Assembly: GCA_017562135.1 (NCBI GenBank)
Contig: QEYB01000715.1
Location: 744,001-808,000, forward strand
DNA: 64,000 bases
Reading direction: 5' to 3'
From: Dipylidium caninum
Taxonomy: Eukaryota > Platyhelminthes > Cestoda > Cyclophyllidea > Dipylidiidae
Shown: in pieces, positions 23,402 through 35,724 of the stretch
Layout of the letters: every line of letters begins with the position of its first letter
Position numbering within the stretch: position 1 is the first letter of the stretch
Position numbers and translations under genes: made by a program
Notes under the pieces: model-generated
The model's database searches: none
What the model was told of the DNA's origin: nothing
The model's input: only the letters and a program-made list of their open reading frames with translations

Positions 23402-26400
23402 ATGAACTTACGCCCATACATAAATTGGATGCAACGTTTTACGATTTACGAAACCGAGAATGATATTTACATCGTCGCCTCTGATGCATCAGAGAATTAC
23501 TTTCGCATTTTGAAAATATCACGACTTCCAGCAGATATTCGTGATCCTCGTTCACGCCCTACTTTAACTTCAGAAACAGCCTGTGACGCCGAATGGCGAC
23601 TCGACATTCAAAACGACTCGCGTATCTATACGGGTAAAGAACTAGCATTACTGTTGCAGTCCATAAAGGCCAAGAGTCTCGTAGGTTTCATTTATTAACA
23701 ACTTTTTCCCTCAGGTTAAGGAATTTTTGAAAGATGCAAACTCAGAATCGACTGCTTATGAAGTTAGCCGCAGTTCTACACAGTCAGAAGGCTTACCTCC
23801 TCCAGTTCGTAATTATCAACCCCTCACAAAATCCCACACCGCATTTGGTCTTATTGGATTTATTCGATTTTTGAATGGGTTTTACCTGATTATTATTACT
23901 CAACGCCGAGAAGCTGCACGAATAGGCGAACATCGAATCTACAAGGTTTTACTTATTTAATGTAAAACTTTTTTCCTTTATATTAATTGGCAGTACTTTA
24001 GTTAATGCCGTTGATAATGGTTTCGATGGTTCTAAAATTTTGCCGTTGAAGGAAAGTTTCCCGACCCTATATCTTCAGTCTTTTTACGACTTCACGTGTT
24101 TCCACCATGACAATTAAAATATGACTTATACTATGGCTTTAGGCAGTGCAGGACTCTTCTGATACATATCATTTCTCTTCCCATCGCTAGATCGACGAAA
24201 CAAAAATGGTGTATATACCTGGAGACATTCCAATTTCATCGTCAAGAGAATCGCGTTACAGTAGGAATAAAAAGTTAGCAGCCGTCAACACGTCAGAGGA
24301 GACGCGCTACCTAAAGATGTTTCAAGGAATCGAGTTGAGCCGAAATTTCTACTTCAGCTATACTTACGATCTAACCAGAAGTCTTCAAAAAAATATGGAA
24401 CCTGTGAGGCACATATCTATACCTTGATTCTGTGCATCAACTCATATTGCTTAATTTTATACCTACCATTTTCTGTATACTAATTCCTTACGAAGCCTAA
24501 CTTTTTTTGAAGTTAGAGCTTTCAGGAGATGTTCCTGACGTAACACAAGATTTAGCGGCTTTCCGCTCGATTCCTGATTCACGATTTCTCTGGAACTATC
24601 CTCTCGTGCCCCCTTTTTTCCAATCCAACTCCATCGGTGTCTCCAATTGGTTCGTGGGTTTGATCCATGGATTCGTTAAGCAGACTTACCTTGTGTCTTG
24701 CGGAATGCCCATATCAATCGCTCTGGTGGCGAGACGGTCCCGGTTCTTCGCTGGGACGCGATTCTTAAAGAGGGGAGTCAACATTGATGGAAATGTTGCT
24801 AACGAGGTTTGTATTTATGCATTTGGGTGTAATCGTCACCACTTGACGTATTTTTCTCGGGAGGAATACTGGAAAGAGGGCTAGAATACAACCTTTTGGA
24901 ATGTTTTGAACTCCTTTTTACATTAATTCATTCATACATTCAATGTCTCTACAAGGCTTGAAAGTGGAATATTAATTTATTTTTGGTAACCACACACTTT
25001 GATGTAGTCTACATTTTCATAAGTAGGTGAATTCTTCTGTTAATTCCACGGTACATTTGCCTTCGCCTGGCTACTTTTCTTGGCGACAGTGCTTTCAATC
25101 CTTGGCCGGTGTTTCAACCTTTTGTTTCCTCCCTCACTGAAAGGTGGAAACAGAGCAGATAGTGTGCGACACAGCAGAGCCCAGGCTGTCGCGTATGCGC
25201 GTTTCCTCATTAGTTCAGCATCGCGGCTCCGTGCCCCTCTTTTGGTCTCAGGACACTGCTCGTCTCGTAGTGGGGAAACCACCTCTCGCCATCACTGTGA
25301 ATTGCCTCTTTTCTCATGTCTGGCATCATTTTTAACGAGTTATTGTTTTATATTTGATGATGATGTTGTTGAGTTACATTTAATTTATTTTTCATTTTTG
25401 AGCTTACTAACTTCTCTTGCATAGTCCTTCGTGAATGCATTAATTTCGCAACTCGACTTAATTTTTATTAAACAAATTTAATTTCTTAGTGGGAGGATCC
25501 TTATTTCGAGGCTTTTGGAATGCACTTTGCCGATCTTATTGAAAGATATGGTGCCCCGGTAATAATTTTGAATCTACTGAAAAAAAAGGAAAAAAGACGC
25601 TTTGAACAACAGTTGACCGATGGTTTTCGCGCGGGAGTTAAATATCTTAACCAGGTTTGTCAGTTCAACGCCCCTTCTTTACCACTTGATCTTGTGGTTA
25701 TTTTAATCGACTCAATGCTTATTACTTGGCACTGAAGAAAAAATTTGTGGGGTGCAAACCTACGTGTAAACGGTATACGCTACGGCGAAGAGCTATTGTA
25801 GTTAGCGCTTTTAATTGAAAATATTTCATCTCAAATCCCCTCACCTCTGATCTAAACGGGAGATAGACAGAATTTTACTAAACTAGTTATTATTTGTAGA
25901 TGAGTAGATAAGGAAACAAGATTAACTCACAAGTATTCCAGGCCTTTTTGTGCGCTCGTTTTCTTGACGCAACTAAATGTCAGCACAAGCGTCTCTCTCG
26001 TATTTTGTTAATACTGAGCTTATTGTGTACAAGGAAAATCTTTGGTAAAGCAAAAAGTGTGTTCCGTGTGCACAGTTCCCGCCCACACTCCGGTCACCGG
26101 AGCCGAGTAGCCGAGAGACACCTCCCATCGTTTACATTGACTTCGATATGGCACACATCAAGCGGTCGCGAAATATCCTCGCCCTCGACGATCTGAAGAA
26201 AATCGCGGAGGAATGTTTGCAGCGCACAGGCCTCTTCTTTTCCAGTGGTATGCTGAATACAGCCTTCACTCGTCAGGAATACATCCACCGTACCAAGCTT
26301 CATATGGGTTCCAATCTATGGTAAGCCGAACCTACTATTACGCAGAATTTTGTAGTTATAATTAATGGGGTATGCTGTAAAAGTCTCATAAATATTGTGG

Positions 26401-29400
26401 CTAGTTACTACTTCCTTAACCATGGTGCTGCAGTAGGAGATATCGCAGTTCATAATGGCTTCGCTTTTTGCCGTTTTGGCCATGCACTTACCGTATTCAA
26501 AAAAGTTAGTGCAATTTTAGCCCTCGACAACAAGGAATAGTGCGCACCAACTGTGTTGATTGTCTTGACCGGACAAATACTGCTCAATTCGTCCTTGGCC
26601 ATGTGGCAGTGACCTACCAACTCCTAGCAATGGGCTTGTTGACGCAACCCCACCTCTCTTTTGACTCAGCCGTTTCGAGGTTACTTAAAGTGAGTTGCAT
26701 TTAGCTGCCAATTTTATTTCAGCTCATAACGGAGGTATACCCTGGTTGACTGCCGAAAAGCGGATATTTGATTTCAGTACTCTTTTTTATTGATGTGCCA
26801 CGATAGGTCTGACATTATTTTTTACTGACGATTATTGACAACCAGACGCCAGATCACCCGTACGCGTTAATTTTTGCTATTTTATGCATGCCATTGCTGT
26901 TGTTTTTATCTCATCCCAACTTCGTTTCCAGTAACCTTTGCTGGTCTATTGAAGGACCTTTACGAAGAACACGGCGATGCTCTGGCTTTGCAATATGGTG
27001 GCAGTGGTGTTGTGCATACCATTGGAGCATATCAGAATCCTTCCACGTCTCGTGTCACCTCGAGAGACATCATGCAAACGCTCTCCCGGTAACTTGGTCA
27101 AGTGACTATTTTTCTCATCTATTATTGCCTTTTGGTGTTTTCATGCATATTTGAACCCGCTATTAGGCGTGCAGAAAGTTCGGATTTGGATAGGATATCC
27201 ATATAAATGAGATTACATATTGCCTCTACTTTTTTTTATTTCCGCATTACTTGATGATATTGGTTAAGTTTTTGTTCTCTCTGTGTCAACAGGTACTATT
27301 CAAATAATTTCGTTGATTTCGAGAAGCAGCTGGCGACAGACCTCTTTCTGCGCGTGTTCCGGCCTGGCGCAGGACCGCTAGTGTTGCCACCAGAGGGGGA
27401 GCGGCGCCGACCTGAGGACGCCGCGTTAGTTGCAGCCGCGGTTTCGGCACGCTCGGGTCAAGCCTTTCCTCTCTCCTCTGAGCCTCCTCACGAGGCCCAT
27501 ATGCACTGGCTGCAGGCGTGGGCCACTTTGCTCCATTTCGCGCTTCTCTTCTCTGCTTGGTTTCCCCTCGCGCCTTTCTTCGCAAGGCAGCGGGCGCTTG
27601 AAGGTTGGGGCATTGGACCGCGGAACGACGTAAACACCACCGGCGATGATAAGGAATTGGAGAAGGTCTTACAGACGTCTTTTCAACTGCTCAATTTAAC
27701 AAAAAATGATCTGGGTACATAATGGACTCTATCCAAATTCTGATAATACTTAACGCTCGCCAAATTTTCTTAGATTACCACAATAATGAATAATTGCCAC
27801 TTGGTAAAATAAACTGCGAGGTTCTGAAAAATTTGTATTCAACTTCTATCTGTTCTAATCGAAAAGTAAGCCATCTCCGGAACAGGACGTGGAAGGCAAG
27901 AAACTCCCTCAACTTTCGTAGGAAGTAGGATAGTTGGGATTTCATCTTTATTTTAGGGGTGACTGGTTCTCGGAGCTTTATCAACCTCATGATTGGACTC
28001 ACTTTTACGATTTGACGTATCATCAGTTGCCCCTGGCGACCAAGGAAAGCTCCTCTGATTCTGCGAAGGCGCGTGTAGGTCGTTTTCACGCGGATCTGGT
28101 GCCCCCAAGCCAGTTAGCTCGTGTGGTGCAGCTTCGTGCGGGTCAATTGCTCCCCCCACCGAGTGCCCTGGAGGAGATCGGGAAAGTAGTAAACAGCAGC
28201 CGGAACACTCTATCAAACGCGATGTCTTCGATCTCTCAAGCACCCAGTGCGACCGCCTCAAATTCCTTATGCTCATCCTCTGTTGTAAATATTGGTGATG
28301 ATGAAAAACGCATCAGACAGGTAATTCCGTACTTCCTTCTCCCTTTATTGGCTCTTTCCAAAGTTTCGAAAAACATTTGTTTCCTTATTTTTTCTATTGC
28401 TTGTATATTTTAAATCAAATATACGTTTACGCTGAACACGCTTTTTGGCTCGTAATTCTCCATGGAATCTTTTATATTGACTATTCCGTAAGAGACGTTT
28501 ATTTTAATATTTTTTTGTATTTATTTGCGTCATAACTCCATAGCCAGTTTCATAGCCTGATTTGATCCTTATTACCAGTTTTGTGTCATTCTCTTCAAGC
28601 AGTTCACACAACTCAGATTCTCCTTTTACAATATCAAAATATCTACGACGCCGTGCCACGAATGGTGTGAGCGACAATAAGTAGCCTCCAACCATCTCTA
28701 GCCACCAAGACTCCCTTTTCGACATCGCATAGCGTTCCTTCGCCTTTCCTCGGCAAATTTGAGCAGGTCCGGTTAAGCAAATTGAATTCTCGGATGTGGG
28801 GGTTGCTACCACGACAGCAGGATAACAGAAGAGCAATCATCCCGATTTGAAACCAAGAAACGGGAGGAATGACTTATGGCTTAAGAAAAGCTTGTCGTCC
28901 AATATCCCTCGAGGTTTAGTCTTTGCTCGGCCTCCAGCTTCATAAAACTTAGGAAACCGTCAGACGAGGACATGGAAAAGTACAGAAGTAAGTTTTCGAG
29001 CTGCATCTGCGTTTCTTCCAGTCGCGTACTTTGAGCCTTGCAAACAAGTGGAAACAACTTGTAATGTAATCAAATAGATCATGTACATTTATCGGTTTAT
29101 AAAAGCCGTCAATCCACGGAAGCCTTTTATGGCCTTGTACTTTGGGTTTATAAAATTATTTCTACTCATCGGGTGTGTAGGTTTCTGCACTTCTTGTTTT
29201 GCCTCAAGTATCTTGCAACATTCTATTTTCCCGTAATTCCTGTTTTCATTTTTAGAGTATGCATCAATTCCACTTAACGTCATGTGCACTCCCCTTCCCG
29301 ACGTCTTAACAATTGATCAGATCGCCATGAAATATATGAGGTATTTGTGCCCTTTCCTATTTCCTAAAAGTATCTATGAAATTGAGGTAAAGAGATGTAA

Positions 29401-29933
29401 TTACTGTTACAATTTCAATTTTGACGTTTTACAACAATCTTTTTATCGAACCACGTTCCACGGGTCTATGCAAAAGTCATTTGCACCGTTTTGTTATTTC
29501 AATTTTTTCTGCTCATCGTATCATTTCCTTCAAATCATTGATGGAAAGTGTTTGTATAGATTGACCACTGACATTTCTTTATTCGTTTTAGAACACATAT
29601 GAGCTTTTTCGTACTGGAAAGTGCTCAATCTCCGCTGATTCGTTTTTCGATATATAAAAACTACCAGATTTTAAAGCTTTTTGAATATTTTTGGACCTAA
29701 ATAAACGTTTTATTGTTGTATATTCCTGTAGAAATTAAATTGACTTGCCATTTCAGTATTTGTAATTTATATCTAGTGAAATAATCGCCCCATTCATTAA
29801 TCGGTTTCAGCTCAGAAAGCAGTCTCAAACGGTGGGTGAACAACCAGCCAAGTGGTCAGATCTTGTTGAAAATCTTTTGGGTCGTAGATTTATCATCTTG
29901 ATAGATCGCCAAACCCTCGTTCAACGCGAATAA
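23402..29933 (+). CDS. FIG4: FIG4 polyphosphoinositide phosphatase (Sac domain)
   Basis: Orthologue of FIG4/SAC3, the lipid phosphatase that works with PIKfyve and VAC14 on endosomes to control PI(3,5)P2. Exons placed in phase: 23402-23680, 23715-23945, 24191-24403, 24513-24806, 25144-25296, 25490-25654, 26076-26320, 26521-26689, 26955-27088, 27293 to about 27.6 kb, 27957-28320, 28953-28987, 29256-29340 and 29816-29933. Markers in order: [86 protein letters not shown]; and the catalytic CX5R loop [16 protein letters not shown], with Cys and Arg intact. [20 protein letters not shown] and [13 protein letters not shown] follow. Intron 1 is 34 nt. Not resolved: the donor of the 27293 exon, a possible exon between 28320 and 28953, and the start of the 35-nt exon. 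The C-terminal part is divergent. A short alternative frame on the opposite strand (28504-28836) is not convincing. Confidence 0.9.
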
Positions 29934-31691
29934 AGAGGTGGGTATTCGGGGTTTGCATCTGATATCCAGTCTGAAATCTACTACTCTCGGCGTCCTTGTT
30001 AGTTTAGAATCATCTACGTATTTTTCTTCTATTAGCCAACACTAAAACTTTAACACCGAATACTGATACCAAATTCTAGGGGTGCTGAGAAATTTGCAGA
30101 AGGAGAGCGTCCGTCATATTTATTGCGTTAGCTTCTGTCAGGGTACAACGCATTTCAAATCGACGAGTGCTCTTGGCGGTCAAGTACAAAGTATAGAAGA
30201 AAAGGGGGGGGGGGTGACTTCCATGAATGAGTGGGCGAGGTTAGAGCGGAACAAATTTGCTAAATTCTTGAGCACGGTTAGGGCTTAGTGGGCGATCCAG
30301 ATGTGCGCAGGAGTAGTTGTGGTGGCAGCGTAAAACCTTCCGTACATTGATGCTATGTTAGATCTCAATAAGAATCATGTTGCAAGTTATGATTACCGCG
30401 TCCTCCTTACGTTATGAAGGAGGTGTTGCACAAAAATCTTGGTTATTTTATAAGAAAAACAGCAGGAATTAACAAATAATGTGGGGGGATTATTGAACCA
30501 GCCCCATTAATTTTGGTTTGGGTCTCATGTGCTGTCGCTGTGCACAGTCTCATTCGTTTGATATGTACGTACCACTTATTCACACAATTTAAGTTTTCAA
30601 AACAGTGAAGACATCAAGTGCGCTAAGGTATGTATTATCGCCTTTGAAATTTAGGCAGCCTTTTCTGTCCCGCCATCAGTTTTGTTAATATACGATAAAT
30701 TTAACTGATCAGTATGTTAGCAATTGAGCGGTTTCCCATATTTCCATGAACTCTGGCAACAGCTCGCCATTTTCCTCACTAGAGGCGATAATCTTCGCGA
30801 AAAATAGCGTAGCTTCCTTATATAGGTCGGAATATCGTTAAACGTTTACTTTCTAACAGGTGCCAATGAATTCATGTGGTTTAGGCCGGAATATTTGTTG
30901 TTTTCTGCCACCACGTTTTCCTGTAGCACAACTAACTAAACCCTAGTAGCCTATTTGTTTTTTTGTGTATTTCCGACACTTAATGGCATAATAATGGTAA
31001 CGAATAAATTGGGCCATAATGTAAATTCTGGGCAGGTACAATCATGGAAAAATTTTACTTTGGCGCCAGTTTCCGAACATGCCCTACCACAAGGTTATCT
31101 TCCATTAATAATAATATAAGGAAAATACTCATGCCTTGGAGTCTGAAGACTATCAATGAATGTAAGAACCGCCGAAATGGTAGGGTGACGCAGCATTTTT
31201 ATAATTTTTTTGGCATGATTCATGACGATATTTTTGGTATTCGTTAGGGGTTTTCCGTATTACTTCAAAAAGATATTTTAATCTTCGAAGAAGCAGTAAG
31301 GTCCCGTTCCCAGGTAAAATTATTTTTCTATCAAGGTGTTAATCTGTTTGGTAATAATTTGCTTTGTAGAAACGTTATAATAACCGGAGTGGAGGCTTTA
31401 CCCACACGGCAAAAAAAGGCTCGATTGTAACGAATGGTTCTTAGTAGATGTTCAAGAGCATTGACTGCTAATAACGTGGAAGAATTAGCCTTATAAACAT
31501 ACGGAATCGACGTCTCAGGGACGCACTAACAATTAATGTGCCCTGCATTACCCCACAATTTTTAGCTTTCAAAACGCGAAGCACAGTGTGTCTATATAGT
31601 ATCAGTAGTTTTTTATACGAAATTTGTTCAAGTTGACTAACAGCAGCAGTTTGTTAGCTCGGCGCGTTAAACAGCTGAACTTCATGCCATC
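29934..31691. other. Intergenic stretch between FIG4 and the TIM23-like locus
   Basis: No gene supported. An open frame at 30082-30288 (+) contains a poly-G run and has no recognised homology. The rest is AT-rich with many stops in all frames. Confidence 0.5.
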
Positions 31692-32464
31692 ATGTCGGAG
31701 GATGATTTGTTTGTTTCCCCCTTTCTCAACATTAATCCATCGCTACTAGTGAATGTACGTTGATGGTTTCTGCATAACTTTTTAGGATCCAACCGAATCA
31801 GTTTATCTTCCCGGAGGGAGAGAAACATCGAGGACGCTTCGAGAGGTCATTTTTCTGAAATTGGCTCTATGGTGATTGGCGGTAAAGCAATTTGTTACAC
31901 CAGACGTACCTTATAGGCTGCGCATTCGGTGGACAAGGCCTTCTATTCGGCTCTAAAGGACCCCGAACTTGCCAAGTTGCCCTCCAAGGTTCTGCAACGT
32001 ACCCAAATCCTGAACCATGCGACGAAAGCTGGCGCCTCTTGGCACAAACTGCTGGAAGCATAGGCCTTATTTACGCTCTCGCGGATTTTGTTATACATAA
32101 GCTCCGTGGTGGAGCTGATGATGAGATAAATATGGTTTCTTCAGCCATGACTACTGGACTCCTGTACCGATCCCAGGTACCTCCCAAAAGACTTTTCTGC
32201 TCAGTTTTACGCTTCAGTGGATGACGCATTCTTATAATTCACAAAGTCACCCATTTACTTTACGTTTTTCAGGATTATTCGGTCCTGGCGGCTGGCAACG
32301 CTGCCTTCGTGGCGGAGCCTTTTGGTTTGACAATTGGACTTGCAGGGGCCGCTTTTACCAGTTGGGATCGGAATAAGAGAACTGCTCGGCGGGTAACTTT
32401 TCGAAAAATTGTACAGACATCATCTAGCGAAGTCTTTCTCGCTTTAGAAGTTGTAAATCCTTGA
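31692..32464 (+). pseudogene. TIMM23: TIM23-like mitochondrial import channel gene with frame breaks
   Basis: Resembles TIM23, the inner-membrane protein-import channel subunit. Exon structure is kept: 31692-31748, 31786-31881, 31917-32176 and 32273 onward, with introns of 37, 35 and 96 nt. Family landmarks are in order: SPFLNINPSLL; SVYLPGG; HRGRFERSFF; EIGSMVIGG; LQRTQILNHATKAGASW; TAGSIGLIYALADF; RGGADDEINMVSSAMTTGLL; and FGLTIGLAGAAFTSWDRNK. These lie in different frames. Breaks fall near 31824, 31853, about 31935 and about 32045, with a fifth possible near 32320. No ordinary splicing joins them, so the gene as written cannot make a full protein. Explanations are a decaying introned duplicate, or clustered indel errors in the assembly. 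Nearby genes show no such breaks. The last stop is uncertain; a donor-like site after TARR (about 32395) could mean a further exon. Confidence 0.7.
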
Positions 32465-34471
32465 TATTTTACCTATAACAAATTACCTTATTTTATCCTT
32501 CCTTTTGGTTGCGTATGTTACTAAATGTGATTCCGGGCTTCATTCGGAAGGGGACCAAGTGAGTAAGCTTGCAACTCGGGTTGGGGGCGTCTGGCGGGCG
32601 CTGGTGAGCGGCGTCGGGGTCGTCGGCACCTGGAGGCGGAGCCGTTCACTTTAGCGGCGGCGGTTGGGCGAATGCCATTAGGGAAGTGGGTGTTTGCTTG
32701 CCCTAGTTTACGGAGATGACTGGTCTTCATGTATTTGGTGTCATTCAGACGAGGGGTCGTGCAATGGTGGTTGGGGGGCAATGGAATTTTGCGATGGGCA
32801 ACGGCAAGATCAAAACTTTTATCTCCATCTTCCAAAAGGTGCCGAGAATTGACAATGCGCTATGAACGATCGAGTCGCAGGTGTAAAGCGTGGTTCTCGC
32901 CAATCTCACATGACGTGGAATAACAGTTTTTGATAATGGCAAGGGAAAGATGATCTGTCTTAACCCACAGTTACGAAGCGAGACTCTCAATTTATTAATA
33001 ACTCATTTTCGTTCAAATAAACAATGACGATGTCGTTAACAGTACAACCCAGTTACTCCGCACTTATGCAAGGCAACTTTTTTCCTAAAAATCCTTTAAT
33101 AACCGAATACTGAATGAAAACCTTCGATTGACAGGTGTCACAATGAAGGCATATTCGACAACGCTGCTGTGGTGATTTCGAACGCTACTAATTCCGCAAA
33201 TCTACGTCATCAAAAGCACATACACCTCAGTTGAGAGGCAAATTCAAAAAGCTTCTCTTTTACTCAGATATACCCCATCGGACTGCCACAACTTACGGCT
33301 TCCCATTTGTATTCAAAGAGGGTTGATTTTACAGTTTCATATCTATAATGGGGTTAACCGACAGGAGGGCTATTGCGTGATAGTTATAGATAAATTACAG
33401 AGGAAAGGCAGTAGAAACACGACAACCTCATCGTGGACGCACACGATGATCAGTCCATCGAGCCTCCCGTGAATACGCATTGTTGTGGCGGGTTAGCATA
33501 GTTTTCCCATAAGGGCCAACCAACGATTACAATTCCGAAGACTACTTCGCGCCGATGCGAGCTATATTAGTGAGCTACTTTGGAGTTTCTCCCAAACCAA
33601 ACGTTAAAAAGTAATAACGAGCAATAAACGATACTATTGAGTCCTGATGAGCATAACTTGGGATGAAAATTGGAGGAAACAAAGGAATAAGCAAAACGGC
33701 TACTACTGGCCGATTTGCCCCGCCGACATTTCCTACAGCCCGAAAGAGACAATGCAGGTGTTTATACAATTTGTGATATGCCCCCGGTTTTTTTTCTGTG
33801 GTGGGCTATTTTACAGTCAGAGCGATAACTATCACCGCAAGCTCCATATGACCCAAATGGTCGAGGATGGTGAAATTGGCTTCGTTGTAAAAATGAAGTT
33901 CAACTTGGAGGTACGAAAAACGGCTCCACTGTCTAGCCGAATGGATCCATGACACGTGACATTTTGGCAGGTATTAACGACCTCTTCGAGTAAGATAGCC
34001 TGCATTCGGTCCCCACGAGACCATAAATGAAATCTAATGCTATTCCGCCTATTAAAACAGTCTACTTTAACGTGCGATTTGGAACGATGAACCTAAAGTC
34101 TAATTTGATTGATGATGACCAAAGGAAAATCGGGGTTAAATAGACATTGGGGAAGGCTACATTGAAAATATATCTGTAAGACAATAGCTGGCTAAGAGTC
34201 GAGTAGAAATTGTTATTTCTTCCGCATATATACGGGCGAATTTGCAAATGGCGGCACATTCAGTCTGGGTCATCGATGCAATTTGGACAAAATGGAAACC
34301 AAAATAGTTTGCTTACTAAAAAGCTAACATTGGAAAAAATAAAGCCCAGAAATTTTACAATGCTGGATAGAGAAAGAGCAGAATGAACAGATTTGCATAA
34401 AATGGTTGGACAAAGCAAATGTCATCTACTGTTTCAAATGACTAAATTCCTTAAAAACCACCCAAATGTGA
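32465..34471. other. Intergenic stretch, no supported gene
   Basis: Contains a GC-rich patch at about 32570-32690 with no domain-like translation on either strand, then AT-rich DNA. The open frame at 33647-33952 (+) has no recognised homology and no clear exon partners. Confidence 0.5.
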
Positions 34472-34957
34472 TATCAGTTGATGCCAGCTGAATTGGGTAT
34501 TGTTGGTGCAGAGGGCAGTAACACTCGGCTTACCATAACCCGTACTACGACCTTTTTCTTTCACCCTCAATTCTTCGCCGGACCAGCGACCGGCCAAAAA
34601 CGCATACACGACTGCAGGTGACGCCATCTATGCTAATTAAGCCACTGCGCAAACTGTCAGGAAAGAGGCAACTGCACATCCAACTGTGTCGTACCAAAGC
34701 CAACTAAATCTTAAGCGGTTAGACCAGTCTACTGAATGTACACAGAACTGTGGAATAGCAAGCAGCGTGCCAATGTGGAGACTCTTAACTTGGCAATCGT
34801 TGTAACGAGAAGAGCAGTCTGTCACATACGAGTGTCACATGTTGAAATCACTAAATTGAATGCTACAAGTCTGGTGAGTTTGGACCAAATGACATTTCCT
34901 GAAACTGATCAGGAAACGTGTTGTGTGGCGATAAGTGGTGCGGTGTTTTAGTGGTCC
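34472..34957 (+). repeat. Dispersed direct repeat, copy 1
   Basis: Matches 59035-59514 in the same orientation. The right ~170 bp (about 34788-34950, from GTTGTAACGAGAAGAGCAGT to GTGCGGTGTTTTAG) looks identical. The middle is similar with indels (GCTAATTAAGCCACTGCGCA and GAATAGCAAGCAGCGTGCCA in both). The left edge is marked by ATCAGTTGATGCCA. Sequence diverges abruptly after GTGTTTTAG. The identical part is open in one frame (VVTRRAVCHIRVSHVEITKL), but no known protein is recognised. It may be a SINE-like or other non-autonomous element. Confidence 0.75.
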
Positions 34958-35724
34958 GTAGGCTCGAACCGGAAGAACTCCACATATTCTACGATGTTGC
35001 GACAGCACACTTTGGTGGTGAGACGAGATGGAAGAGGATATCGCGCAGTGAGACCATATATCACTTGCAATGCTATATAGTTTCGGTAGAGGTGGTAGCA
35101 CCTCCGTGAACTTTGATTACTTCAACACATTTGAATTCCACACCCACAAAGTGAGGGATCTACAACCTCGCCATCCACCCTGGTGCTCCTTGTATTCTGC
35201 TTTGTATCATTTCTCCACACCACCAACATGTCTTTATGCAGGGACCAATACTTGACAGAAGAACAAACTTTTCATTCGTGGAGGAGATGGTCAAAACCTT
35301 CATTTCTGCGTGTAGCTTAACTTTCATTTATTGCAAGAGCAGAGACCATGGAGTACTTACTACTGTTAAGCGGTTAGCACCCTCCGACGGTGTTGTAGCC
35401 CTCTTCACTGCGTGCTGTCAAATCATATGGACCATGTGGCCATATTGTACTATGTAGCAAGCGCGGAACGAGCTTAGTTGCAATATATACGCCCTGATAA
35501 GTTACTTCTCAGCACTTGACAGTCTGAGTGAAAGGGCCCGTGTTAAAGAATACGGAGATGATGCCCGAACCCCCACGGTACTGTAGCTAACAAGTTCATA
35601 ACAAAAGCAATTTATCTGATTTTCTGGTAGCATGTACACATCAGTGCAAATAACTTTAATGCAATACAAACTATAACTATTATATTTTCAAATTATTTCA
35701 CCGGCTCGGCGTAGAATCCTTGAT
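34958..35724. other. Flank between direct repeat copy 1 and the transporter gene
   Basis: No supported gene. Open frames at 34918-35109 (+), 35070-35255 (+) and 35236-35457 (+) are short, without domains, and do not join in phase to anything recognisable. Confidence 0.45.

Noticed and set aside
26514..26689. FIG4 as catalytically dead
   Set aside because: The Cys and Arg of the CX5R loop (CVDCLDRT) are both present once the exon from 26521 is joined in phase.
28504..28836. 110-codon minus-strand frame inside a FIG4 intron
   Set aside because: Protein-like composition but no recognised family and no start context or splice partners; it lies in the unresolved FIG4 interval and is more likely chance.
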